A stretch of 64,000 bases of DNA from Streptomyces mashuensis (GTDB lineage: Bacteria > Actinomycetota > Actinomycetes > Streptomycetales > Streptomycetaceae), in contig NZ_BNBD01000006.1 of NCBI RefSeq assembly GCF_014654785.1, positions 248,001-312,000 on the forward strand. Reading direction: 5' to 3'. The first letter of the stretch is position 1; each line of letters begins with the position of its first letter. The position numbers were made by a program, and so were the translations under genes. The notes beneath the pieces were generated by a model. That model saw nothing but the letters and a program-made list of their open reading frames with translations. It was not told the DNA's origin and made no database searches. Positions 42,513 to 52,650 of this stretch are shown one piece after another.

Positions 42513-43862
42513 TCACATGTGGGAGCGATACGGGGGGAACCTTCCGGCCAGTCCGGCCACCTGGGCCCGGACTTCGGCGACCTCCGGGCCGCCCGGCGAG
42601 CCCGCCCGGACGGCCGCCGCCATCACCCCCGCGACCTGGGCCATCTCGGCCGTGCCCAGGCCCTGCGTGGTGATCGCCGCGGTGCCCAGCCGCAGGCCGC
42701 GGGCGGCGCCCGGGCCCAGGCCACAGGTGTCGAGGACGATGGCCGCCGCGGCCAGCCGGCGGCGCGCGGTGGCCGCGTCGACGCCCAGCGGCGTCACGTC
42801 GGCGGCCACGAGGTGGGTGTCGGTGCCGCCGGTGGCGATGCCGAAGCCCTCCTCGGCGAGGGCCGCGGCCAGCGCCCGCGCGTTGGCCACCACCTGATGG
42901 GCGTACGCGGCGAACGCCGGGGTTGCCGCCTCCCCGAACGCGACGGCCTTGGCGGCCACCTCCTGCATCTGGGCGCCGCCCTGGGCGTGCGGGAAGACCG
43001 CGCGGTCCACGGCACCCGCCCGGTCCGTGCCGCACAGCAGGAGCCCGCCCCGGGGCCCGCGCAGCACCTTGTGGGTGGTGGCGCAGACCACGTCGGCGTA
43101 CGGCACCGGGCTGGGCGCCGCTCCCCCGGCGACCAGGCCGATGGGGTGGGCGGCGTCGACGATCAGCACGGCCCCGGTCTCGTCGGCGATCTCGCGGAAG
43201 GCCGCGTAGTCGGGGTGGCGCGGGTAGGACGTGGAGCCGCACACGAGGGCGCGGGGGCGGTGCCGGCGGGCGAGGTCGCGGACGCGGTCGTAGTCGATCA
43301 GGCCCGTCTCCGGGCAGAGCCCGTAGCCGACGAAGCGGTAGCGGGAACCGGCCAGGGTGGCCGGCGAGCCGTGCACCAGGTGGCCGCCGTGGTGCAGGTC
43401 GAGGGCGAGCACGGTGTCGCCGGGCGCCAGGACGGCCGCGTACGCCGCGAGCACGGCGGCGGTGCCCGAGTGCGGCTGCACGTTGGCGTGGTCGGCGCCG
43501 AACAGGGCCGTGGCGCGGCCCGTGGCGAGGCGTTCGGCCATGTCGACGATCTCGCAGCCGCCGTGGTGGCGGGCGCCGGGGTAGCCCTCGGCGTACTTGT
43601 TGGTGAGCGGCGAGCCGAGCGCGGCGAGGACGGCGGGCGAGGCGAAGTTCTCCGCGGCGGTCAGCTGGAGCCCGGTGGTCTGCCGCTCGGCCTCGGCGAG
43701 CAGCAGCCCGGCGACGTCGGGGTCGGCGCGCAGCAGGTCCGCGAAGCCGTCGCCCCAGGCGGGGTGCGGTGGAGGCGCCGCGGAGGGCACGGGGGTCGCC
43801 GGTGCGGCCTCGGGGAGGGCCGCCGTACGGATGCCGCCGGCCGGTGCGGGGGTTGCGGACAT
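42513..43862 (-). CDS. glyA: Divergent serine hydroxymethyltransferase-like PLP enzyme
   Basis: 449 aa fold-type I PLP enzyme of the SHMT family. The cofactor Lys265 is in TTHKVLRGPRGG, Asp236/His239 in DAAHPIGLVAGG, and the catalytic Glu71 in LQLTAAENFAS. Deviations: the near-invariant RYYGG of SHMTs reads RHHGG (98-102), and a 33-residue Ala/Pro N-terminal extension is present. S. coelicolor has several glyA paralogues, one at this locus as I recall. Glycine/serine interconversion is plausible, but the Tyr-to-His change could mean another beta-hydroxy amino acid substrate. GGAGG is 5 nt before the ATG. Confidence 0.8.
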   Translation of the reverse strand: MSATPAPAGGIRTAALPEAAPATPVPSAAPPPHPAWGDGFADLLRADPDVAGLLLAEAERQTTGLQLTAAENFASPAVLAALGSPLTNKYAEGYPGARHHGGCEIVDMAERLATGRATALFGADHANVQPHSGTAAVLAAYAAVLAPGDTVLALDLHHGGHLVHGSPATLAGSRYRFVGYGLCPETGLIDYDRVRDLARRHRPRALVCGSTSYPRHPDYAAFREIADETGAVLIVDAAHPIGLVAGGAAPSPVPYADVVCATTHKVLRGPRGGLLLCGTDRAGAVDRAVFPHAQGGAQMQEVAAKAVAFGEAATPAFAAYAHQVVANARALAAALAEEGFGIATGGTDTHLVAADVTPLGVDAATARRRLAAAAIVLDTCGLGPGAARGLRLGTAAITTQGLGTAEMAQVAGVMAAAVRAGSPGGPEVAEVRAQVAGLAGRFPPYRSHM

Positions 43863-43986
43863 GGCCGCCTCCGGGCGTGAGGAGCGGGCGGTGTCCGGGT
43901 GCGGGGGCACCCGGCGGGATCGCGGGGGCTCACCCCCAATGTAGGCCCGCCGGGGTGCGGCCGCAGGGCCGTGCGGCCCCGGAACC

Positions 43987-44640
43987 TCAGTGCCGGGCGG
44001 GGACGCCGGTGAGGGCGGTGACGACGGGGTCCAGGGCCTGGTTGATCTCGTCGCCGATGGACCGGAAGAAGGTGATCGGGGCGCCGTACGGGTCGTGCAC
44101 CTCGTCGGCCTCCGCGCTGGGCGCCAGCAGCCAGCCGCGCAGCGCGGCGGCGGCCTGCACCAGGGCACGGGCCCGCTCGACGACACCGCCGGCCCGCTCG
44201 GGGTCGGGCAGCGTGGCGGGGTCTATGGCCCGTACGAGGCGGGTGAACTCCTTCAGCGTGAACGTGCGCAGCCCCGCCGAGTGGCCCATGGAGATGACCT
44301 GGGCGCGGTGGTCGCGGGTGGCGGTGAGCACCAGGTCGGCGCGGATGACGTGCTCGTCGAGCAGCTCCCGGCCAATGAAGCCGTGCGGGTCGGCACCGAA
44401 GTCGGCGAGGACCGTGGCGGCGTGCGCCTCCATGGGCGCGCCCTCGTGGCCCCAGGTGCCGGCGCTCTCCACCACCACGCCGCCCGCCCGGGGGTCGCCC
44501 AGGCGGTGCGTGAGGGCGTGCAGGGTCAGCCGCTCGGTGATGGGCGAGCGGCAGACGTTGCCGGTGCTGACGTGGAGGATGCGGAAGGTGTCGGTGGAGG
44601 TGTCCGGTCCCGCTATGCCACGCCCCTGTGGGGCGATCAA
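43987..44640 (-). CDS. Low-molecular-weight protein-tyrosine phosphatase-like protein, nucleophile Cys replaced
   Basis: 217 aa. The P-loop region reads ILHVSTGNVCRSPITERL; in active LMW-PTPs it is V-C-x-G-N-x-C-R-S-P, so the nucleophile position is Ser25, while Cys30, Arg31 and Ser32 are kept. The general-acid region (DEVHDPYGAP) is present. The protein may bind phosphotyrosine or another phosphate without hydrolysis. The start is probably TTG 44640, overlapping the Sua5 stop (TTGA), with GAGG about 9 nt upstream; it gives MIAPQGRGIAG. Tightly coupled to the upstream gene. Confidence 0.78.
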   Translation of the reverse strand: MIAPQGRGIAGPDTSTDTFRILHVSTGNVCRSPITERLTLHALTHRLGDPRAGGVVVESAGTWGHEGAPMEAHAATVLADFGADPHGFIGRELLDEHVIRADLVLTATRDHRAQVISMGHSAGLRTFTLKEFTRLVRAIDPATLPDPERAGGVVERARALVQAAAALRGWLLAPSAEADEVHDPYGAPITFFRSIGDEINQALDPVVTALTGVPARH

Positions 44641-45284
44641 TTGGCCACCTCGAGTTCGGGTACCACCTCGCGCAGCTGCTCGGCGCTCAGCGCGCCGGCG
44701 CGCAGCAGGACGGGCACCTCGCCGGTGACGTCCACGATGGAGGACGGCACGTCGGCGGGGGTGGCGCCGCCGTCGAGGTAGACGGAGACGGAGTCGCCGA
44801 GCATCTCCTGGGCGGCGTCGCAGGTCTGCGGCGCGGGGTGGCCGGTGAGGTTGGCGCTGGAGACCGCCATGGGGCCGAACTCGGTGAGCAGCTCGATGGC
44901 CACGGGGTGCAGCGGCATGCGGACCGCGACGGTGCCGCGGGTCTCGCCGAGGTCCCAGGTGAGGGACGGCTGGTGCTTGGCGACCAGGGTGAGGGCGCCG
45001 GGCCAGAAGGCGTCGACGAGCTCCCACGCCTGCTCGGAGAAGTCGGTGACCAGGCCGTGCAGCGTGTTCGGGGAGCCGACGAGGACGGGCGAGGGCATGC
45101 CGCGGCCGCGGCCCTTGGCCTTGAGGAGGTCGGCCACGGCGTCGCGGCTGAAGGCGTCCGCGCCGACGCCGTACACGGTGTCGGTGGGCAGGACGACCAG
45201 CTCACCGCGGCGGACCGCGGCGGCTGCCTCGCGCAGACCGGTCCTGCGGTCCTGCGCGTCGCTGCAGTCGTATCGCCGTGCCAT
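44637..45284 (-). CDS. L-threonylcarbamoyladenylate synthase (Sua5/YrdC/TsaC)
   Basis: 215 aa YrdC-fold enzyme making threonylcarbamoyl-AMP from Thr, bicarbonate and ATP for t6A37 of ANN-decoding tRNAs. Seen: the basic pocket (LVVLPTDTVYGVGADAF, LKAKGRGRGMPSPVLV), FWPGALTLV, TVAVRMPLHP and PMAVSSANLTGHPA. It lacks the C-terminal Sua5 domain, so is TsaC-length. It follows prmC by 47 bp. Confidence 0.93.
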   Translation of the reverse strand: MARRYDCSDAQDRRTGLREAAAAVRRGELVVLPTDTVYGVGADAFSRDAVADLLKAKGRGRGMPSPVLVGSPNTLHGLVTDFSEQAWELVDAFWPGALTLVAKHQPSLTWDLGETRGTVAVRMPLHPVAIELLTEFGPMAVSSANLTGHPAPQTCDAAQEMLGDSVSVYLDGGATPADVPSSIVDVTGEVPVLLRAGALSAEQLREVVPELEVAN

Positions 45285-45331
45285 TTAGGAGACCTCCTCG
45301 GGCCGGGTGTCGGTCGAAAGTCGTGCGACGC

Positions 45332-46177
45332 TCACGGGAGCGCCTTGCGGGCCGTGGCGAAGCGGGGCCGGTTGTTGAGGTCGGGGTGGTCGGCCGCGTC
45401 CGCCCAGCCCTTCTCCTCGGCGAAGATCCACGGGACCTGGCCGCCCTGGGTGTCGGCGTGCTCGATGACGACGACGCCGCCGGGCCGCAGCAGGCGGTGG
45501 GCGGTGCGCTCCAGGCCCCGGATGGTGTCCAGGCCGTCCTCGCCGGAGAACAGCGCGAGCTCGGGGTCGTGGTCGCGGGCCTCGGGGGCCACGTACTCCC
45601 ACTCGGTGAGCGGGATGTACGGCGGGTTGGAGATCACCAGGTCGACCTGGCCGTCCAGTTCGGGCAGGGCGGTCAGGGCGTTGCCGTGGTGCAGCTTGAC
45701 CCGGGAGCCCTCGACGTTCTTCTGCGCCCAGGCCAGGGCGGACTCGTCGAGCTCGACGGCGTGCACCCGGGACCGGGGCACTTCCTGGGCGAGGGCCAGC
45801 GCGATGGCGCCGGAGCCGGTGCACAGGTCGACGATCAGCGGTTCGACGACGTCCATGGCCCGGACGGCGTCTATGGCCCAGCCCACGACCGACTCGGTCT
45901 CGGGGCGGGGCACGAACACGCCGGGGCCCACCTGGAGCTCCAGGTAGCGGAAGAAGGCGCGGCCGGTGATGTGCTGCAGCGGCTCGCGGGCCTCGCGGCG
46001 CGCCACCGCCTCCCAGTAGCGGGCGTCGAAGTCCGCGTCGGGGACGGTGTGCAGCTCACCCCGCTTGACGCCGTGCACAAAGGCGGCGAGCTCCTCCGCG
46101 TCGAAGCGCGGAGACGGCACGCCGGCGTCGGCCAGCCGCTGGGTGGCTTGCGCCACCTCTGCGAGCAGCAGATTCAC
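45332..46177 (-). CDS. prmC: PrmC, release-factor glutamine methyltransferase
   Basis: 281 aa. It methylates the Gln of the GGQ motif in RF1/RF2. The N-terminal helical domain (1-85) is followed by a class I SAM fold with VDLCTGSGAIALALA (116-130) and the catalytic NPPY at 184-187. GTG 46177 has GAGAGGA upstream. It is the gene after prfA, its substrate, 86 bp away, the usual bacterial arrangement. Confidence 0.96.
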   Translation of the reverse strand: MNLLLAEVAQATQRLADAGVPSPRFDAEELAAFVHGVKRGELHTVPDADFDARYWEAVARREAREPLQHITGRAFFRYLELQVGPGVFVPRPETESVVGWAIDAVRAMDVVEPLIVDLCTGSGAIALALAQEVPRSRVHAVELDESALAWAQKNVEGSRVKLHHGNALTALPELDGQVDLVISNPPYIPLTEWEYVAPEARDHDPELALFSGEDGLDTIRGLERTAHRLLRPGGVVVIEHADTQGGQVPWIFAEEKGWADAADHPDLNNRPRFATARKALP

Positions 46178-46263
46178 GTTGGTCCTCTCGCGTCCTGGTC
46201 ACACACCGGTCGGTCGGCCGGTCGGGGCCGTCGCCGGCCGGGGCATCGGCCGTCGGCCGGCCG

Positions 46264-47352
46264 TCAGCTCGTCGCGGCGAGCTTGGCGGCCGAGTCGGCG
46301 TCGACGCACGCCTGGATCACCGCGTCCAGATCGCCGTCGAGCACCTGGTCCAAGTTGTACGCCTTGAACCCCACGCGGTGGTCCGAAATGCGGTTTTCCG
46401 GGAAGTTGTAGGTGCGGATCTTCTCGGACCGGTCCACCGTGCGGACCTGGCTGCGGCGCGCGTCGGCGGCGTTGCGCTCGGCCTCCTCCTGGGCGGCGGC
46501 CAGCAGCCGGGAGCGCAGGATGCGCATGGCCTGCTCCTTGTTCTGGAGCTGGCTCTTCTCGTTCTGGCAGGAGGCCACCACGCCGGTGGGCAGGTGGGTG
46601 ATGCGCACGGCGGAGTCGGTGGTGTTGACCGACTGGCCGCCGGGGCCCGACGAGCGGTAGACGTCGATCCGCAGGTCGTTGGGGTTGATCTCGACGTCGA
46701 TCTCCTCGGCCTCGGGGGTGACGAGCACGCCCGCGGCGGAGGTGTGGATGCGGCCCTGCGACTCGGTGGCCGGCACGCGCTGGACGCGGTGCACGCCGCC
46801 CTCGTACTTCAGGCGGGCCCAGACGCCCTGGCCGGGCTCGGTGGCGCCGTTGCTGTCCCGATGAGGTTTCGCCTTCACCGCGACCTGGACGTCCTTGTAG
46901 CCGCCCAGCTCGGACTCGGTGGCGTCGATGATCTCGGTCTTCCAGCCGACGCGCTCCGCGTAGCGCAGGTACATGCGCAGCAGGTCGCCGGCGAAGAGCG
47001 CCGACTCGTCGCCGCCCGCGCCCGCCTTGATCTCGAGGATGACGTCCTTGTCGTCGCTGGGGTCGCGCGGGACCAGCAGCAGCCGGAGCTTCTCGGTGAG
47101 CCCCTCGCGCGTCTTCTCCAGCTCCTTGACCTCGGCGGCGAAGTCGGGATCGTCCGCGGCGAACTCGCGGGCGGTCTCGATGTCGTCCCCGGTCCGCCGC
47201 CAGGCGCGGTAGGTGCCGACGATCGGGGTCAGCTCGGCGTAGCGCTTGTTGAGCTTGCGGGCGTTCGCCTGGTCCGCGTGGACGGCGGGGTCGGCGAGCC
47301 GCTTCTCGAGGTCGGCGTGTTCACCGACCAGTTCCTCGACTGCCTCGAACAT
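46264..47352 (-). CDS. prfA: Peptide chain release factor 1
   Basis: 362 aa. The stop-codon discriminator PAT is at 194-196 (RVPATESQGR), identifying RF1 (UAA/UAG). The hydrolysis motif GGQ is at 238-240 (SSGPGGQSVNTTDS), where PrmC modifies the Gln. ATG 47352 was chosen from the conserved MFEAVEELVGEH start. A strong terminator of rpmE lies about 100 bp upstream, so prfA probably has a separate promoter or depends on readthrough. Confidence 0.98.
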   Translation of the reverse strand: MFEAVEELVGEHADLEKRLADPAVHADQANARKLNKRYAELTPIVGTYRAWRRTGDDIETAREFAADDPDFAAEVKELEKTREGLTEKLRLLLVPRDPSDDKDVILEIKAGAGGDESALFAGDLLRMYLRYAERVGWKTEIIDATESELGGYKDVQVAVKAKPHRDSNGATEPGQGVWARLKYEGGVHRVQRVPATESQGRIHTSAAGVLVTPEAEEIDVEINPNDLRIDVYRSSGPGGQSVNTTDSAVRITHLPTGVVASCQNEKSQLQNKEQAMRILRSRLLAAAQEEAERNAADARRSQVRTVDRSEKIRTYNFPENRISDHRVGFKAYNLDQVLDGDLDAVIQACVDADSAAKLAATS

Positions 47353-47453
47353 CAAGATTCCCTGGTGGACTGGTGGAGATGAAGGCGAAGGTACGGGCCT
47401 GGGTGCTGCGGCCTGCGGGCCGGCCCTCGGGGCCGGTCCTGCCGGACGACAAA

Positions 47454-47501
47454 GCGCCGGTCCGGGCACCCCTCGCACGAAGGGTGCCCGCGGACCGGCG
47501 C
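47454..47501. terminator. Terminator after rpmE
   Basis: GCGCCGGTCC/GGACCGGCGC (47454-47463, 47492-47501) plus GGGCACCC/GGGTGCCC (47464-47471, 47482-47489), 18 pairs with a 2-nt bulge and 10-nt loop. It begins 11 nt after the rpmE stop in its direction. Confidence 0.85.
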
Positions 47502-47511
47502 CTGGGGGTCG

Positions 47512-47736
47512 CTACTTCTTCGCCGACCCGGCGTTCTTGCCGAAGCGGGCCTCGAACCGCGCCACGCGGCCACCGGTGTCGAGGATCTTCTGCTTGCCGG
47601 TGTAGAAGGGGTGGCAAGCCGAGCAGACCTCGGCGCGGATGACGCCGCCGTCGATCGTGCTACGGGTGGTGAACGAGTTACCGCAGGTGCAGCTGACCTG
47701 GGTCTCGACGTACTCCGGGTGGATGTCGCGCTTCAA
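47512..47736 (-). CDS. rpmE: Ribosomal protein L31 (zinc-binding, C+ type)
   Basis: 74 aa. Cys residues in SCTCGNSF and EVCSACHPFYTGKQKILDTGG make this the zinc-containing form, a releasable zinc store. I place the start at TTG 47736, because AGGAG is 5 nt upstream and the product begins MKRDIHPEYVET; the upstream in-frame ATG would add non-homologous residues. A perfect sigma-R-type promoter lies about 105-130 bp upstream, consistent with reported disulphide-stress induction of rpmE in S. coelicolor. Confidence 0.96.
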   Translation of the reverse strand: MKRDIHPEYVETQVSCTCGNSFTTRSTIDGGVIRAEVCSACHPFYTGKQKILDTGGRVARFEARFGKNAGSAKK

Positions 47737-47824
47737 GGGTTCTCCTAGGTTCGGGAGGGCACCGGGTCGTAGAGGCGGGATTGCCTTACGTGAACCGGGG
47801 CCGACGTACCAGTCTGCCAGTACT

Positions 47825-47853
47825 GGCCGCATCCCCCAAAACGGGGGGCGGCC
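47825..47853. terminator. Terminator of the LCP gene
   Basis: GGCCGC/GCGGCC outer arms and CCCCC/GGGGG inner arms with a 2-nt bulge and AAAAC loop, 17 bp after the LCP stop codon. It is embedded in the rpmE promoter. Confidence 0.7.
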
Positions 47854-47866
47854 GGCCGGTATTCCC
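47840..47866 (-). promoter_or_regulatory. Sigma-R-type promoter of rpmE
   Basis: GGGAAT (47861-47866), exactly 18 bp, then GTT (47840-47842), the full consensus for the thiol-oxidative-stress sigma factor SigR. It points at rpmE and lies between the LCP stop and the L31 start. The GTT falls at the loop of the LCP terminator hairpin. Confidence 0.85.
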
Positions 47867-47869
47867 GGG

Positions 47870-48979
47870 CTATTTCACCACGTCGTCGGCCTGCGTCTTC
47901 GCGCCGTCGCCCTCCTTGAGGGCGACGTCCGGGACGGGCTTGTCGTCGCGCAGGGCGGCCCAGAGGGCCTCGGTGGCGGCCGGCAGCGGAATCACCCGGT
48001 CCTGGTCGCGGGGGTCGGGGCCGACGGGCAGCGTCACCATGCGCATGTCGCCGGAGCCGATGCCCTTGAGGCTGTTGGCGAAGCCGTAGAGCTTGTCGAC
48101 GGAGGCCAGGTCCTTGTCGGTGGTGAGCGCCTTGGTGGCGGTGTCGGCGATGCCGTAGAGCTTGGTGGGGCTGGTGAACAGGCCGACCGACTTCACCTGG
48201 TCCAGCAGCGCCTTGATGAACGCCTGCTGGAGCTTGATCCGGCCGAGGTCGCTGCCGTCGCCCACGCCGTGCCGGGTGCGGACCAGGCCGAGCGACTGCT
48301 CGCCGGTGAGGACGTGCTCGCCGGCGTCCAGCTTGAGGTGGCTCCACCGGTCGTTGATCGGCTTGGTGGTGGTGACCTTCACGCCGCCGAGCTTGTCGAT
48401 CAGGTTCTGGAAGCCGGCGAAGTCGACCTCCAGGTAGTGGTCCATGCGGATGTTGGTCATCGCCTCGACGGTCTTGACCGCGCAGACGGCGCCGCCGATG
48501 GAGTACGCCTCGTTGAACTGCTCGCGCTTCACCGCGGGCACCGTCCTGCCGGACGGGGTGGTGCAGGCGGGGCGGGAGACGATGGTGTCGCGGGGGATGG
48601 AGACCACGCTGGCCTCCTTGTGACCCGCGTAGACGTGGACGATCATCGCCGTGTCGGAGCGGGAGCTGCCCTCGTCGCGGCCGTACTTGCCATTGGCGCC
48701 GGCCCGGGAGTCGGAGCCGAGCAGCAGGATGTCCATCGAGCCGTTGTCGACGTTGTCCGGGCGGTTCTTGCCCAGGGCCGCGTTGATGTCGACGCTGTGC
48801 AGGTTGCCGTTGAACTTCAGGTAGAGGTAGCCGCAGCCCGCGCCGCCGAACAGCACCAGACCAGCCGCGCTCCACGCGGCTATCCGGCGCCCCTTGCGGC
48901 GGACCGGAGGCTTCCGGCGGCGGCCGCGCCCGCCACGGCGGTGGGCACCGGCCCGCCTGCCCTTGCTCTCCTCGGCCAT
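47870..48979 (-). CDS. LytR-CpsA-Psr (LCP) family cell-wall glycopolymer ligase
   Basis: 369 aa type II membrane protein. A very basic cytoplasmic N-terminus (GRRAGAHRRGGRGRRRKPP) precedes one membrane helix at about 34-54. The LCP domain (about 78-230) has MDILLLGSDSRAG, SRSDTAMIVHV, VVSIPRDTIV and FAGFQNLIDKLGGV with the conserved Arg/Asp residues. It attaches lipid-linked glycopolymers to peptidoglycan or arabinogalactan-like acceptors. The WecA-like enzyme at 41 kb could supply such lipid-linked polymers. The ATG at 48979 has GAGG 5 nt upstream. Confidence 0.93.
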   Translation of the reverse strand: MAEESKGRRAGAHRRGGRGRRRKPPVRRKGRRIAAWSAAGLVLFGGAGCGYLYLKFNGNLHSVDINAALGKNRPDNVDNGSMDILLLGSDSRAGANGKYGRDEGSSRSDTAMIVHVYAGHKEASVVSIPRDTIVSRPACTTPSGRTVPAVKREQFNEAYSIGGAVCAVKTVEAMTNIRMDHYLEVDFAGFQNLIDKLGGVKVTTTKPINDRWSHLKLDAGEHVLTGEQSLGLVRTRHGVGDGSDLGRIKLQQAFIKALLDQVKSVGLFTSPTKLYGIADTATKALTTDKDLASVDKLYGFANSLKGIGSGDMRMVTLPVGPDPRDQDRVIPLPAATEALWAALRDDKPVPDVALKEGDGAKTQADDVVK

Positions 48980-49323
48980 GTCTCCCTCAGTCCCTTGCAG
49001 TCCTTCGCTGCTCGCCCCGTGCTGGTTGACGGGGAAGTCTGCGCCAGGGTTGCACAGCGGTATCTGAGGAATGTCTGAGAAAAGATACGTCGGACGTTGT
49101 ACGCAAAATGCTGCCGTTGCAGCCCTCACCTGCGGTTTCGGCCATGGGAGGGGTGACGATCCGGCCGGTGGACGGCCGGGGTCGCTGTGGTGCAAATCTC
49201 AAAATGTCACGGAAAGATCACGACGGCGGGACGGCGGGGCGACGGGCCCGGAAACGGGAGGAGCCTCCCCGTCACCGGGAAGGTGACGGGGAGGCTCCGT
49301 GCTCGTTGCTCGCGACGATGCGA
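48980..49323. other. LCP upstream region and rho 3' region
   Basis: 344 bp without a gene. It holds the rho terminator (49261-49297) and, between 49060 and 49220, two AT-rich patches that should contain the LCP promoter; a TGACATTTTGAGATTTG tract at about 49192-49209 (minus strand) is the most AT-rich. TCTGAG is directly repeated at 11-bp spacing near 49062-49078. I cannot assign a convincing -10/-35 pair. Confidence 0.55.
49261..49297. terminator. Terminator of rho
   Basis: Perfect 16-bp stem (49261-49276 with 49282-49297) and a 5-nt loop, 27 bp after the rho stop. No U-tract. Confidence 0.88.
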
Positions 49324-51321
<1,998 letters not shown>

Positions 51322-51735
51322 GAAGGGGTCCTTCCCTGGAGCGGGCGTCGGCCTGTCTGGCTCGGCGACCGGTTGTGCTGTCCGGCGGCGGTCCTCGTCT
51401 CGGGACCGGCCGGGGCGGTGGTCCGCCGGTGGTACACGGCGGAAGAATCAGTTCATTGGTCCGGCGTGATGAATGAGGGAAGGGCACGACATAACGCTTC
51501 ACTCATGTCGCCCACGCCGATTCCGGAGCGTGCTCGAAATCTGCTCAGGCCGGATGCTCAGGCAGTTTGGGAGGCTCCCGGAAGAAAAGCGGTCCCTGAT
51601 CGGGACACACAGCACCGAGCCGTAGTGGCGTCGGATGCAGACTTGAGATTAACACTACCGGATCCCACAAACATTCCCCCTCTCCAAGACCGGCAACCGC
51701 GTTTTTCGTGCGCCCGGGTCCCCGGACGGCACTGG
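51322..51735 (-). promoter_or_regulatory. Long rho leader with candidate promoter
   Basis: 414 bp between thrB and rho. Reading toward rho, GGGAAT (51673-51678) then, 19 bp on, GTT (51651-51653) approximates a SigR promoter, and TAGTGT (51652-51657) overlaps as a vegetative -10. Transcription from here gives a leader of about 320 nt. The segment 51540-51660 looks structured and, by memory, is conserved among streptomycetes; autoregulation as for other rho leaders is inference. No ORF supported. Confidence 0.5.
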
Positions 51736-52650
51736 TCAGGCGAGCGGCAGCACGCTCGTCCCCCCGGCGTCGAGGGCCAGCCGGTTGGCCGCCCATCCCT
51801 CGCCCGCCAGCCGTGCGACCTTGTCGGCCGCACCGTCCTCGACCAGCGCGAGCACCGTGGGGCCCGCGCCGGAGATGACTGCGGGCACGCCGTCCTCCCG
51901 CAGTCGGTTGACCAGGGCCACGCTCTCCGGCATCGCCGGGGCGCGGTAGTCCTGGTGGAGCCGGTCCTCGGTGGCCGGCAGCAGCAGCTCGGGACGCCTG
52001 GTCAGGGCCTCCACGAGCAGGGCCGCCCGGCCGGCGTTGGCCGCGGCGTCCGCATGCGGGACGGTGCGCGGCAGCAGCCGGCGGGCGGTCTCGGTCAGTA
52101 CGGGCTTCGCAGGCACGAAGACCACCGGAACGATGGAATCCGCAGGGTCCATCCGCACGGCCCGCGCCACGCCCGCCTCCATCCAGGAGACGGTGAACCC
52201 GCCGAGCAGGCAGGCGGCGACGTTGTCGGGGTGGCCCTCGATCTCGGTGGCCAGCTCCAGCATGGCCGCCTCGTCGAGCTTCTCGGCCCCGCCTATGGTC
52301 ACCGCCCGCGCGGCGACGATGCCCGCGCAGATGGCCGCCGACGACGAGCCGAGGCCCCGGCCGTGCGGAATGCGGTTGGCGCACACGACCTCCAGGCCGC
52401 GCGGCTGGCCGCCGAGCAGGTCGAAGGTGGTGCGGAGCGACCGTACGAGGAGATGGCTCTCGTCGCGCGGCAGGGTGTCGGCACCCTCACCGGCGATGTC
52501 GATGTGCAGCCCGGATTCCGCCACCCGGACCACGACGTCGTCGTAGAGCCCCAGGGACAGGCCGAGGGCGTCGAAGCCGGGACCGAGATTCGCGCTGGTG
52601 GCGGGGGTGCGCACTCGGACGGCGGCGGCGCGGAACGCGGGACCGGCCAT
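51736..52650 (-). CDS. thrB: Homoserine kinase
   Basis: 304 aa GHMP kinase phosphorylating homoserine for threonine synthesis. The phosphate loop IPHGRGLGSSSAAICAG is canonical; VRTPATSANLGPGFDALG is the N-terminal motif and AVISGAGPTVLAL the third. ATG 52650 gives MAGPAFRAAAV; GGAGAG lies 10 nt upstream. It is 318 bp downstream of thrC with an intervening hairpin, so it may be partly uncoupled from hom-thrC. Confidence 0.97.
   Translation of the reverse strand: MAGPAFRAAAVRVRTPATSANLGPGFDALGLSLGLYDDVVVRVAESGLHIDIAGEGADTLPRDESHLLVRSLRTTFDLLGGQPRGLEVVCANRIPHGRGLGSSSAAICAGIVAARAVTIGGAEKLDEAAMLELATEIEGHPDNVAACLLGGFTVSWMEAGVARAVRMDPADSIVPVVFVPAKPVLTETARRLLPRTVPHADAAANAGRAALLVEALTRRPELLLPATEDRLHQDYRAPAMPESVALVNRLREDGVPAVISGAGPTVLALVEDGAADKVARLAGEGWAANRLALDAGGTSVLPLA

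Noticed and set aside
43863..43986. Glycine riboswitch upstream of glyA
   Set aside because: The 124-bp gap shows no tandem aptamer-like pairing, and a normal GGAGG ribosome site lies right before the ATG.
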